NCBI GenBank assembly: GCA_024707225.1
Contig: JANQAE010000003.1
Location: 62,001 to 126,000 of the forward strand
Source: Dokdonella sp.
GTDB lineage: Bacteria; Pseudomonadota; Gammaproteobacteria; Xanthomonadales; Rhodanobacteraceae
Length of the DNA: 64,000 bases
Direction: 5' to 3'
In this document: one piece after another, positions 1 to 10,030 of the stretch
Numbering within the stretch: position 1 is the stretch's first letter
How the letters are laid out: the number at the start of each line of letters is the position of its first letter
Notes under the pieces: generated by a model
The model's input: the letters and a program-made list of their open reading frames with translations, nothing else
What the model was told of the DNA's origin: nothing
Databases searched by the model: none
Position numbers and translations under genes: made by a program

Positions 1-182
1 CGGAATGCCCGGCCAACGCGATCTATCCCGAAGACGACGTCCCCGCCGGGCAGGAGCCGTTCATCGCGCTCAATGCCGAGCTCGCCAAGGGCTGGCCGGT
101 CATCACCGAGCGCCGCGAACCGCTCGAAGACGCCAAGGCCTGGGACGGCAAGCCCGACAAGCTGCCGCTGCTCGAACGCTGA
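1..182 (+). CDS. fdxA: Ferredoxin FdxA (7Fe-8S type), C-terminal fragment
   Basis: Frame +3 reads [59 protein letters not shown], typical FdxA C-terminus; 5' end outside window. Confidence 0.85.
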   Translation, partial: ECPANAIYPEDDVPAGQEPFIALNAELAKGWPVITERREPLEDAKAWDGKPDKLPLLER

Positions 183-524
183 GATCGCGCGGCCGGCGCG
201 ATGCCGCCCGCGCGAACGGCTGCACGCTGGTGATCCGATATCGCGATCGATCCGGCGCCGCTGCCACAGCCGCGTCACCATCGGACCTCGCGCCGACCCG
301 CCGTGAGCGGGATGGTGGACGGATCGTGCCGGCATGCAGCGCCGGCCAGGGGCACGTGCGAACCGCATCGGCCGGGCGGCCATCGAGTACCGCGTGAAAG
401 GCGTCGCCGCATCGGGGGCGGGGCCGAGCCGAGCGCCCGACCGCTGGCCGATGCGCGGACCGTCACGGCGCGCGCGTCGCGCCGATGACTGCCGCGTCGC
501 TGCGCGCGACGCGACGGCGAGCGC

Positions 525-1175
525 TCAGGACAGGCGCTGGCGCAGCGTCTCGAGCACCTGGCGAGCGGCCTCGCGAGCGGCCTCGCCGTCGGCACCCTCG
601 ACACGGACGCGGCTGCTCTCGCCCTCTTCGCTGACCTGCACCTTGAGGCGGACCGGCGCCGAGACCGTACCCTTGGCCTTGCCGAACGTGATCGCGCGCT
701 TGAACCAGCCGGGCTTGCTGACGACTTCGCCGGCGGTCTCGATCTCGTAGCTGGCACCGGCTTCGTCGCGAGCGACGATCGTCGCGGCACCCGAGCGCTC
801 CAGCGCCAGACCGACACGGCGCCAGGTATTGGCGGCCGCATCGGCGACCAGCAGCCCTTCGCCGCCGAGCGCGACGCCCGGTGCCGGCGGCACCGTGGCC
901 GAATCCTGCGGCGAGCCGGCCGGCGGCGCGCCGAGCACGAGCGCGCCGTCCGCACGCCGCACCGATCCGGCCGGGTCAGAAGGCGCAGAGCGGACTTCCG
1001 GAATCACCATCGCGCCCGAGTTGGCAGGCGCGTCCAGATCCGGCGGCACCTCCAGCGGGCGGCTCTCCACGGCGCGCTTGTATTCGTCCTTGGCGCTGTC
1101 GCGCGAGAAATACTTGCATCCGCCCGCCAGCAACAGCAGCGGCATGATCATCAGCAGCGCAATCGATCGTTTCAC
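525..1175 (-). CDS. bamC: BamC/NlpB-like outer membrane assembly lipoprotein (GTG start)
   Basis: Lipobox LLLLAGGCKYFS; directly downstream of dapA, the usual dapA-nlpB order. Confidence 0.75.
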   Translation of the reverse strand: MKRSIALLMIMPLLLLAGGCKYFSRDSAKDEYKRAVESRPLEVPPDLDAPANSGAMVIPEVRSAPSDPAGSVRRADGALVLGAPPAGSPQDSATVPPAPGVALGGEGLLVADAAANTWRRVGLALERSGAATIVARDEAGASYEIETAGEVVSKPGWFKRAITFGKAKGTVSAPVRLKVQVSEEGESSRVRVEGADGEAAREAARQVLETLRQRLS

Positions 1176-1201
1176 GTTTCGGGTTCCTGTAGCGCAAAGC
1201 C

Positions 1202-2110
1202 TCAAGCGGTGGCCCGCTGCGGTTCGGCGAGCCCGACCGCTGCCAGGACCGCTTCGGCCTGGGGATGATGGACGGCCGACAGCCGGGTCAGCGGCAGACG
1301 GAGTTCGGCGCTGCCGAGGTCGAGCCGCGCCAGACACCACTTGACCGGAATCGGATTGGGCTCGGCGCCGAGCAATGTGTACAGATCGCCGAGGCGCGCA
1401 TCGAGCGCGAGGGCGCGTTCGTGCTGGCGCGCGGCGCAGGCCTCGGCCAGCGCCTGCAGCGCGGCCGGCGCCACGTTGGCGGCCACCGAGACGACGCCGT
1501 CGGCACCGGCCAGCATCGCACGCACGAAGGTCGGATCGTCGCCGGACAGGACGGCGAAACCGTGTGCCGGCCGGATCGCCAGCAGCCGCGCCATGCGCTC
1601 GGGCTCGCTGCGCGCCTCCTTGATGCCGACGATGCGCTCGTGGCCGATCAGGCGCTCGACGGTCTCGGGCATCAGATCGCAGGCGGTGCGACCGGGCACG
1701 TTGTAGAGCACCACCGGCAGACCGCCGTGTTCGGCGACCTCGACGAAGTGCCGATACAGACCTTCCTGCGTCGGTCGCACGTACGGCGGCGTGACGACGA
1801 GCGCCGCATCGGCGCCGGCATCGGCCGCGCGGCGGGTCTGCTCGATCGTACTGCGCGTGGACTGCTGTCCGGTACCGGCGAGCACCGGCACCCGCCCGGC
1901 GCTGCGTGCGACCGCGAAGCCGACCAGTTCGGAGAACTCGGCGTCGTCGAGCATCGCCGCTTCGCCGGTGGACCCCGCCGCGACGAGCGCACGCGTGCCG
2001 CCGTCGATCTGGTAGTCGATCAGACGACCGAACGCATCGAAATCGACGGGAAACCCGTCCTGACTGCGGAACGGCGTCGCCAGCGCGCAGATACTGCCGG
2101 AGAGGTTCAA
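1202..2110 (-). CDS. dapA: 4-hydroxy-tetrahydrodipicolinate synthase
   Basis: GSICALATPF, GSTGEAAML, VVTPPYVRPTQEGLYRHF, YNVPGRTACD, GIKEA motifs; likely TTG start. Confidence 0.93.
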   Translation of the reverse strand: MNLSGSICALATPFRSQDGFPVDFDAFGRLIDYQIDGGTRALVAAGSTGEAAMLDDAEFSELVGFAVARSAGRVPVLAGTGQQSTRSTIEQTRRAADAGADAALVVTPPYVRPTQEGLYRHFVEVAEHGGLPVVLYNVPGRTACDLMPETVERLIGHERIVGIKEARSEPERMARLLAIRPAHGFAVLSGDDPTFVRAMLAGADGVVSVAANVAPAALQALAEACAARQHERALALDARLGDLYTLLGAEPNPIPVKWCLARLDLGSAELRLPLTRLSAVHHPQAEAVLAAVGLAEPQRATA

Positions 2111-2359
2111 GACGGACCAAGGCGCAACGTGAGGAATCGCTCGATAGTACCGGCTGCGCCGGCCGCCAGTCCATCCCGCGAGCGGCGCGGCGGCCCTCCT
2201 CAGCGGCCGTTCACGGCAGTTTCGACGCCGCGTCGGGCGGGCATACGGCGCGGTTGCGGCTGCAGGAGGCGGCCAGTATGCTGGCCCGGACGGCGCTTCG
2301 GTGCAGCGCCCACGCCGGCCGCAGCACCGGTCTTCGCGAGACGAGCAGGAAGGCAGACT

Positions 2360-2920
2360 TTGAGCGAAACCGCACCGCGTCCCTCTTCGAACGACAACCA
2401 CCTGCTGATCCACGCGTTCGGCAAACCGGCCGGATCGCCGCTGCTGGCGATCAGCAAGCGCATCGCCGACGCCGGCTGCAACCTCGCCGAAGCGCGCGTG
2501 TCCACGCTCGGCAGCGAGCTGTGCGTGCTGGCGCTCGCGCAGGGCTCCTGGGACGCGATCGCCAAGCTCGAGAATGCGCTGGCGCGGCTCGACCGCGACG
2601 GCGAGCTGCGGCTCGGCCACTTCCGGACCAATGCCCACCAGCCGCAGCCGACGCTGCTGCCTTACGTGATCGAGGTGATCGCCGCCGACAAGCCCGGCGT
2701 CCTGTTCCAGCTGGCCGAGTTCTTCGCCGGGCGCAGCATTTCGATCGAGCAGTTGCATTCCTCGCGCTATCGCGCGATGCAGACCGGCGCGGACATGTTC
2801 TCGGCGCAGATCACGATCGGCATTCCGAACACGATGCACATCGCGGCGCTGCGCGACGACTTCCTCGAGTTCTGCGACGGCCTCAATCTCGACGCGATCA
2901 TGGATCCGATGAAGTTCTGA
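2360..2920 (+). CDS. gcvR: Glycine cleavage system transcriptional repressor-like double ACT protein
   Basis: DNHLLIHAFGKPAGSPLLAISKRIADAGCNL...PYVIEVIAADKPGVLFQLAEFFAGRSISIEQL; divergent from dapA, upstream of bcp; likely TTG start. Confidence 0.8.
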   Translation: MSETAPRPSSNDNHLLIHAFGKPAGSPLLAISKRIADAGCNLAEARVSTLGSELCVLALAQGSWDAIAKLENALARLDRDGELRLGHFRTNAHQPQPTLLPYVIEVIAADKPGVLFQLAEFFAGRSISIEQLHSSRYRAMQTGADMFSAQITIGIPNTMHIAALRDDFLEFCDGLNLDAIMDPMKF

Positions 2921-2954
2921 TCATGCAGTCACGCGCGGCGCTTCACGACCATCG

Positions 2955-3440
2955 ATGCACGAACCGGAGCGGACCGGGATGATCGAGATCGGCGCATCGG
3001 TTCCCGATCTTCAAGGAACCATCCAGGACGCATCGACGCTGCGGCTCCGCGACCTGCGCGGCCGCCACGTGGCGCTGTACTTCTATCCGAAGGACAACAC
3101 CGCCGGCTGCACGCGCCAGGCGCAGGACCTGCGCGACCTCCATGCCGAGCTGACGCGCGCCGGCTGCGTCGTCGTCGGCGTCTCGCGCGATTCGGTCGCC
3201 AGCCATCGGCGCTTCGCCGAGAAACATGCGCTGCCGTTCGCGCTGGTCGCCGACACCGACGAGACCTGGTGCCGCGCGTTCGACGTGATCCACGAGAAGA
3301 CCCTGTACGGCAGGCGCTATCTCGGCGTCGTCCGCAGCACGTTCCTGATCGCACCGGACGGGACGCTGGCCGCGGCCTGGCGCAACGTCAAGGTGCCCGG
3401 CCACGCGGCCGCGGTGCTGGACCACCTGGCCCGCGCGTGA
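2955..3440 (+). CDS. bcp: Peroxiredoxin, Bcp/PrxQ family
   Basis: YFYPKDNTAGCTRQAQDLRDL; start may be ATG at 2979. Confidence 0.9.
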   Translation: MHEPERTGMIEIGASVPDLQGTIQDASTLRLRDLRGRHVALYFYPKDNTAGCTRQAQDLRDLHAELTRAGCVVVGVSRDSVASHRRFAEKHALPFALVADTDETWCRAFDVIHEKTLYGRRYLGVVRSTFLIAPDGTLAAAWRNVKVPGHAAAVLDHLARA

Positions 3441-3522
3441 GAGCACACCGTCTCCCCGTTTCCCGCGCGCGATGCATCGCGCGACGCTCCGCCCTCCCCC
3501 GCCCCCGCATCGAGAGCCTGGC

Positions 3523-4926
3523 ATGACCCGAGGCAAGCGCATCTACGTGCTCGACACCAACGTGCTGATGCACGATCCGACCTCGCTGTTCCGCTTCGAG
3601 GAACACGACGTCTTCATTCCGATGACCGTGCTCGAGGAGCTCGACGCGGCGAAGAAGGGCACGTCCGAAGTCTCGCGCAACGCCCGCCAGGTCAGCCGCT
3701 TCATCAACGAGCTGATCGAGCACGGCAAGGGCGGCGGCATCGCCGACGGCCTCGACCTCAACCTGCCGCAAGGCATTCGGCTCGAACGCGGCAAGCAGGC
3801 CGGCCGGCTCTATTTCGAGATCCGGCCGATCGAGAACGGCGGCGAGGCCGGCGGCCGCAAGCGCGGGCTGCCGGACAACCTGATCCTGGCCTCGGCGCTG
3901 CACCTGCGCGAGCAGCGCCCGAAGACGCCGGTGGTCCTGGTCACCAAGGACATCAACCTGCGGATCAAGGCCTCGATCTTCGGAGTCACCGCCGAGGACT
4001 ACGAGAACGACCGCGCGCTCGACGATTTCAGCCTGCTCTACGCCGGCCACACCGAACTGCCGCGCGACTTCTGGGACCGTCATGCCGAGGTGCGCTCCTG
4101 GTCCGAGCGCGGACACACCTATTACGAGGTGAAGTGCCGCAAGGACGAGCAGTGGCATCCGCACGAATGCCTCTATCTGCCCGGCGACGACGAGGTGGAG
4201 ATGCGTGTGCTGCGTCTGGACAACAAGAAGGCGACGCTGCAGATCCTCGACGACTACGTCAACGGATCGCACTCGGTCTGGGGCATCCACGCGCGCAATC
4301 GCGAGCAGAACTTCGCGCTGAACCTGCTGATGGATCCGGACGTGGACTTCGTCAGCCTGCTCGGCACCGCCGGCAGCGGCAAGACGCTGCTCGCGCTGGC
4401 CGCCGGCCTCGCGCAGACGATGGACCAGCAGCGCTACCGCGAGATCATCATGACGCGCGCGACGGTCTCGGTCGGCGAGGACATCGGCTTCCTGCCCGGC
4501 ACCGAGGAGGAGAAGATGACGCCGTGGATGGGCGCGCTGACCGACAACCTCGAGGTTCTGACCAATCCGCAGGAGGGCGGCTCGTGGGGACGCGCGGCGA
4601 CCAACGACCTGCTGGCGTCGCGGATCAAGATCCGCTCGATGAACTTCATGCGCGGCCGCACGTTCCAGAACCGCTACGTGATCATCGACGAGGCGCAGAA
4701 CCTCACGCCCAAACAGATGAAGACGCTGATCACGCGCGCCGGTCCGGGCTGCAAGATGATCTGCCTCGGCAACGTCGAACAGATCGATACGCCGTACCTG
4801 ACCGAGACGACGTCCGGCCTGACCTACACCGTGGACCGCTTCAAGACCTGGGAACACAGCGGCCACATCACGCTGCGCCGCGGCGAGCGCTCGCGGCTGG
4901 CCGATCGCGCGTCGGAAATGCTCTGA
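3523..4926 (+). CDS. PIN domain-PhoH family ATPase (YlaK-like)
   Basis: KRIYVLDTNVLMHD (PIN), GTAGSGKTLLALAAGL (Walker A), YVIIDEAQNLTPKQMKTLITR (PhoH). Confidence 0.92.
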   Translation: MTRGKRIYVLDTNVLMHDPTSLFRFEEHDVFIPMTVLEELDAAKKGTSEVSRNARQVSRFINELIEHGKGGGIADGLDLNLPQGIRLERGKQAGRLYFEIRPIENGGEAGGRKRGLPDNLILASALHLREQRPKTPVVLVTKDINLRIKASIFGVTAEDYENDRALDDFSLLYAGHTELPRDFWDRHAEVRSWSERGHTYYEVKCRKDEQWHPHECLYLPGDDEVEMRVLRLDNKKATLQILDDYVNGSHSVWGIHARNREQNFALNLLMDPDVDFVSLLGTAGSGKTLLALAAGLAQTMDQQRYREIIMTRATVSVGEDIGFLPGTEEEKMTPWMGALTDNLEVLTNPQEGGSWGRAATNDLLASRIKIRSMNFMRGRTFQNRYVIIDEAQNLTPKQMKTLITRAGPGCKMICLGNVEQIDTPYLTETTSGLTYTVDRFKTWEHSGHITLRRGERSRLADRASEML

Positions 4927-5056
4927 GACGGCCCGGGGACACCCGGCAGGCGCCACGGAAGGCACCTGCGGCACACGATCACGAGGTCAACCCATTCGGC
5001 AGCGCAGCGACGACGGCATCGGTCGTACGCCGTGCCGTCGGATGGCGTGCGTCAGC

Positions 5057-6245
5057 TCAGAAGTGCAGCGCCCAGAGCGCCTCGAACTCGACGCGGCTCG
5101 CCGAGGACAGGCTGCGATGCGTCGGCAGGCCCAGAATGTACGGCTGCGGCGCGTAGTTGGCGACGACGGCCATGCGCGAGCGGGAGCCGGTCGGCCGTGC
5201 CCAGCCGAGCGAGACCGCATAGTCGGCGACGTCCGGCTCGAGCGCGCGCCGCAGCAGCGCCGACGTCGGCTCCGGCTGCTGACGCGTCGAGTAGCGCAGC
5301 TGCACCTCGCCGATCAGCGGGTTCCGCCAGGTCGAGCCGATGCTGTAGACGGTCAGGTCGCGCCACGCGAACGTCGGACTGAGGCCGTCGCCGAGCAGCG
5401 CCAGCACGCGATTGGGCAGGCCGTTGCTCGTGAACGGCGTGACGCCGCTGTAGAGGATGCGGTCGACGGCGAGGTCGAAGCTCAGCGACGGCACCAGTGC
5501 GTAGGACAGGCCCAGGCTCGCCTGCGCCGGGATGTCGAACTGGCCCGGATCGGAGTACACGCCGCGATAGTTCGAGAACGCGTCCATGTTGACGCGCGTC
5601 TGATAGCCGGCGCTCCACTCGAAGCGCTCGCCGAGCCGATATGCCGCATCGACGCGCACGCCACTGCCGGAGGACGTCTCGCCGGCCGCCCAGCTCGGCG
5701 GGTGATACAGGCTCTGGCCGTCGAGCAGGCCGAGGCCCGGGCTCGCGAAGCGCTGATAGGCCAGCAGGGCCGATACGCCGACGGCGCCGTCGTTGCCGAC
5801 GCGGAACGTCATCGACGGCGCGACCACGGTGCGCTCGAGCCCGGACTGCGGAAGATCAATCAGGCGCTGCCCGGCCGGCGTCGGCCGCGCCGCGGTCTCG
5901 GACACGGTGCCGGTGGCGACCGACAGCGACAGACGCGCCGCCGACGAGGACGCGCCGACCAGTGCCGGGAACAGAGCAGGACGCACCGTGACCAGTGCAT
6001 CGGTCACGCGCGGAATGGAGGCTTCGGCCGTGGGCACCAGAGCCCACGAGAAGCGCGGTGTCACACTCGCGAACGCGTAGCTGCGCCAGCGGTCGAGCGC
6101 GGAGTCGGCGCGCCCGCCCGCTTCGGACGCCGCTGCGGCGTCCGGATCGACCGCCGAAGCGGCCTGCGCAAAAAGAAAGGGGGAGCGCCAGTGCGATACT
6201 GAGCGCTCCCGCCAATCTGCCTGTAGTCGCTGTTACCCGCTGCAT
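5057..6245 (-). pseudogene. OmpP1/FadL-like outer membrane protein, with an apparent 1-nt frameshift in the signal peptide
   Basis: Mature part in ORF 5057..6064; N-terminus MQRVTATTGRLAGALSIALALPL in another frame; frames join at AAAAAGAAAGGGGG (6170-6183). Confidence 0.65.
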
Positions 6246-6300
6246 TGCCCTGTGCTGCGGTCCCTGGAGTGTGAGTGCTGTTGCGGCTTGAAGCGACGCG

Positions 6301-6329
6301 ATTATGGGAAAAACGCAACAGCGTGTCAA
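6301..6329 (-). promoter_or_regulatory. Sigma-70 promoter for the outer membrane protein gene
   Basis: Minus strand TTGACA-N17-CATAAT (6329-6324 / 6306-6301), ~56 nt before the ATG at 6245. Confidence 0.75.
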
Positions 6330-6452
6330 CTACGCAACACGACATTCGATCCGGCGGAACTCGTTGAGATGCAGCCATAAATGATCGGCCGTGTCGAGAC
6401 CTCCGGCCGCTCCCCCGTCACCGCCCCACCCTCACTGTTGCCGGAACACAAC

Positions 6453-7285
6453 ATGACGATCTCCGCTTCCCGCCGCGCCCGCCGGGCGCCCCCCGCCGTC
6501 CTGACGATCGCCGGCTCCGATTCGGGCGGCGGCGCCGGCATCCAGGCCGACCTCAAGACCTTCGCCGCATTCGGCACGCACGGCCTGTGTGCGATCACGG
6601 CCGTCACCGCCCAGAACACGCGCACGGTGTCGGCGATCCAGCAGGTCTCCATGGCGCTGCTGCGCGGCCAGATCGACGCGGTCTTCGACGACTTCGCGGT
6701 CGCGGCGGTCAAGATCGGCATGCTCGGCAGCGCGAACGCGGTCCGCACGGTCGCCCGGGCGCTCAAGCAACGGCCCGAGGTGCCGGTCGTCCTCGATCCG
6801 GTCATGGTCGCGACCAGCGGCGCCGCGCTCGCCGGCTCGACGATGAGCGCCGCGCTGCAGCGCCATCTGCTCGACCGGGCCGACCTGCTGACACCGAACC
6901 TGCCCGAAGCCGAGCGCCTGCTCGGCACGGCGATCGCCGATCGACGCGGCATGCGCGCGGCAGCCCGGGCGTTGCGCGCGCAGGGCTGCCGGGCCGTACT
7001 GCTCAAGGGCGGCCACCTGCCGGGCCGCCGGATCGGGGACCTGCTGCTCGACGAGCACGGCGAGTCCTGGTTCGAACATGCCCGCCTGCCCGGAGAAGGC
7101 CACGGCACCGGCTGCACGCTGGCAGCCGCGCGGTCGCCGCCGGCCTGGCCTGGAAGCGGCCGCTCGGCGAGGCCGTCGGCGGCGCGATCGACTACGTCCA
7201 TCGCGCGTTCGCGGCTGGCTGCCGGCCCGGTCGAGGCGCGCTGGTCGTGCTCGACCACACCGTCCAGGTCCCGCCAGCCGATTGA
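6453..7285 (+). pseudogene. thiD: Hydroxymethylpyrimidine/phosphomethylpyrimidine kinase ThiD, apparent frameshift near 7125-7134
   Basis: VLTIAGSDSGGGAGIQADLKTF...GEGHGTGCTLAAA, then AVAAGLAWKRPLGEAVGGAIDYVHRAF in the next frame. Confidence 0.88.
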
Positions 7286-7343
7286 TCGGCTTATGATCGG
7301 TCCGGTTCGCCGCATCCGATCGCGTTGTACAGGAGATTGCCGC

Positions 7344-7643
7344 ATGTCCCCGTTCCTTCAGCGTAGCGTCCGGCGCCTGCCCGGCCTGTTCGCGTGGCTG
7401 GCGATGCCGGTCGCCGCGCTCGCCGCCCAGCCCGAGCAGCTGCCGCTCGGCGGCGCCGCGCCGGCCAAGACCATCGCTCCGCTCGCCGTACCGCCGCCGC
7501 AGCTGACCGGCACGATCGCCGTCGTCGACGCGGACGGCAGCGTCGCGCTGCAGTGCCGCGACGTGCCGAATCTGCAGGCGCGTGCGACCTTCCTCGAGCG
7601 CGCCGAACGGCGCCGGCTGCAGGAACAGGAGAACGCACGGTGA
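7344..7643 (+). CDS. Small exported hypothetical protein, overlaps protease start
   Basis: Signal peptide LPGLFAWLAMPVAALAAQ; stop overlaps protease GTG start (GTGA, 7640-7643). Confidence 0.6.
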   Translation: MSPFLQRSVRRLPGLFAWLAMPVAALAAQPEQLPLGGAAPAKTIAPLAVPPPQLTGTIAVVDADGSVALQCRDVPNLQARATFLERAERRRLQEQENAR

Positions 7644-9978
7644 TCGCCCGGACCACGTTGCGCCGGCTCGGCTGGGCGCTGGCGGCCCTGACGGCGCTGA
7701 CGGCGTTGCCGGTCGCGGCCGCGCCGTCGATACCGCTGTCGTCCGGCACGCCGGCCGCGTTCACGCTGCAGGGCGGCTCGTTCACGACCTCGTACTACAT
7801 CGATGTGCCGGCCAGCATCGCGCAGGGCACGCAGCTCCGGCTGCAGCTCTCGGGCACCGGTGCCGCCGACGCGGATCTGTTCGTGCGCTACGGCACGCCG
7901 TTCGCCGACCGCTCGCTGCACGGCGCGAACGCCGATTTCGACCTGTTCCGCCGCTACGCGCACTACGCCGCGATCAGCGGTACCTCGACCGAATCGATCG
8001 TGGTGCGCGCGTCGAGCCAGCAGCCGCTGCGGCCGGGCCGCTGGCATGTCGCGGTCGTCAACCTGTCGCAGCCCTCCACGCAGCTCAGCCTCACCGCGAC
8101 GCTGCAGCCGGCCGCGACCGACGGCGGCATCCAGCTCGAGTTTCCGACCGCGACCAGCGGCACCTGCAGCGGGGCGCCGTGGAACGACAGCACGCCGGCG
8201 ACGCCGACCGGCGGCAATCCCGGCGCGACGCTGGGCCAGCAGCGGCGCAATGCGATGCAGCGCGCCGCCGAACTGCTGGCCGCGCAGATCAAGACGCCGG
8301 CACCGATCCGCATCCGCGCCTGCTGGCGCGATCTGGAGGCCAGCGCGACGCGCGCGGTGCTGGCTCAGGCCGGACCGACCAATCTGACGTTGCACGACGT
8401 CGACGCGCCGGCACCGTGGCTGCCGAACCGCTACAGCTGGTATGCGATCGCGGCGGCCTCGCGTCTGGCCGGCACCAGCGCCTGCGGCGTCGTCGGCGGC
8501 GCCTGCACGCAGCCGGACATCGTCGCCACGTTCAACTCACGCATCGGCGCCAGCGACGTGCTCGGCGGCCGCACGTTCGACTACGGCTATACCCCGGCCG
8601 GCACCGGCGCGAACTTCGACTTCATCTCGATCACGATGCACGAGATCGCGCACGGCCTGGGTTTTCTCGGCCTGGTCAACATCGACGCAGCCGATGGTCC
8701 GCTCGGCGCGCGCTTCTCGGGCGAGGGCGCGACCGGCTATTCGGGCACCGGCTACAACGACGTCTACGGCGAGAACGCGGCGATCCTCAACGCGAACGCG
8801 GCGACCTGGAAGCCGTTCCTCGACGCCGGCACCAGCGACGCCGAGCGCGCCGCCGCGCTGGTCTCGGGCAACGGCCTGCGCTGGTGGGGAGCGGCCGCGG
8901 TCGGCTCTCCGCTGAACAATCTCGCGGCGCAGACGCCGCCGTTCAACCTGCCGATGCTGTATGCACCGTGCACCGGCTCGCCGTGCGCGCCGCAGGGCGG
9001 ATCGACGCTGTCGCATCTGGTCCAGGGCGGCGACCTGATGAACGCGAGCTACCAGGTGCCCGGTCCGCGCACGCTCGGTCTCGCCAAGCCGATGCTCGAC
9101 GCGGTCGGCTGGAGCGAAGCGAACGCGGCGGCGCCGGCCTTCACGCAGCCGATGTCGAGCTGGTGGTTCGACCGCAACCACAGCGGTCACGGCCTGGATC
9201 TGCAGCTGGCGCGCCGTGACGCCAACCTCGGCGACGTCTACAACGTGATCTTCTATACGTTCGACGCGGCGGGCCGCCCCGAGATCTACATCTCCACGGG
9301 CAATCTCGTCGACGGCGTCTTCGTCGGCGGACGCGACCAGAACGGCAACGGCATGCAGCGCATGCGCTACGACGCGGCGACGCGGACCTCGGTGCTCGAC
9401 GGCTCGGTCGGCGGCGATCTGATCATCGACTTCAACGGCGCGGCGTCGGCACCGGCCTGCCGCAGCGTCGCGCACGCGGCGCCGCAGCTGGGCGTGATGA
9501 GCTGGCGCGTCGGCACCAGCCGCGGCCAATGGTGCATCGAACCGCTGGTCACGCCCGACTCGCATCCGACGCCGGATCTGAGCGGCCAGTGGTACGGCGG
9601 CAACGACAGCGGATGGGGCATCGGCACGCAGATGGTCCGCGCGGCGGCGCCGCGCCGTTCTCGACCAACCTGATCTACTACCCTGCCGATGCCAGCGGCA
9701 CGCTGCGCTGGGGCGCGGCCGATTTCGAGAGCTATGCTCCCGGCGCGACGACGACGGTGTATTCGGTCGCCGGCTACTGCCGCACCTGCACGCCGGTGCC
9801 GACGACGTTCACGGCGATCGGCTCGCTGAGCCTGACGCTGACCGAAGCCACCGTCGGCGGCCAGCCGAGCGGCGTCAACCGGGCGAGCTTCACGCTGAAC
9901 TTCCCGGGCTCGGGCTATACGTTCTCGCGCACGAACGCGCCGATCACACTGCTGACGCTGCCGGCCGGCGGCCAGTGA
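7640..9978 (+). pseudogene. Secreted zinc metalloprotease-like protein (PPC-like N-terminal domain, HEIAHGLGFLG), apparent frameshift near 9639-9656
   Basis: Signal peptide; FDFISITMHEIAHGLGFLGL; C-terminal part (NLIYYPADASGTLRWGAADFESY...) continues in ORF 9529..9978. Confidence 0.75.
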
Positions 9979-9986
9979 TCCGGACG

Positions 9987-10020
9987 CCGCGCGGGCGGAA
10001 TCGGCATTCCGCCCGCGCGG
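9987..10020. terminator. Bidirectional hairpin between convergent genes
   Basis: Perfect 15-bp stem CCGCGCGGGCGGAAT-cggc-ATTCCGCCCGCGCGG. Confidence 0.75.
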
Positions 10021-10030
10021 CCGGCCCGCC

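Noticed and set aside
183-524. Possible small genes between fdxA and bamC
   Set aside because: Overlapping Arg-rich ORFs in several frames with no motifs; treated as convergent intergenic sequence
3388-4974. 528-aa antisense ORF opposite PIN-PhoH, and similar long antisense ORFs (17336..19756 -, 15244..17076 -, 50679..53684 -, 60070..62517 -, 22264..24108 +, 23742..25874 +)
   Set aside because: Typical high-GC mirror ORFs: low-complexity Arg/Ala/Gly/His/Asp/Gln composition, no recognisable motifs, and the opposite strand encodes clear conserved proteins
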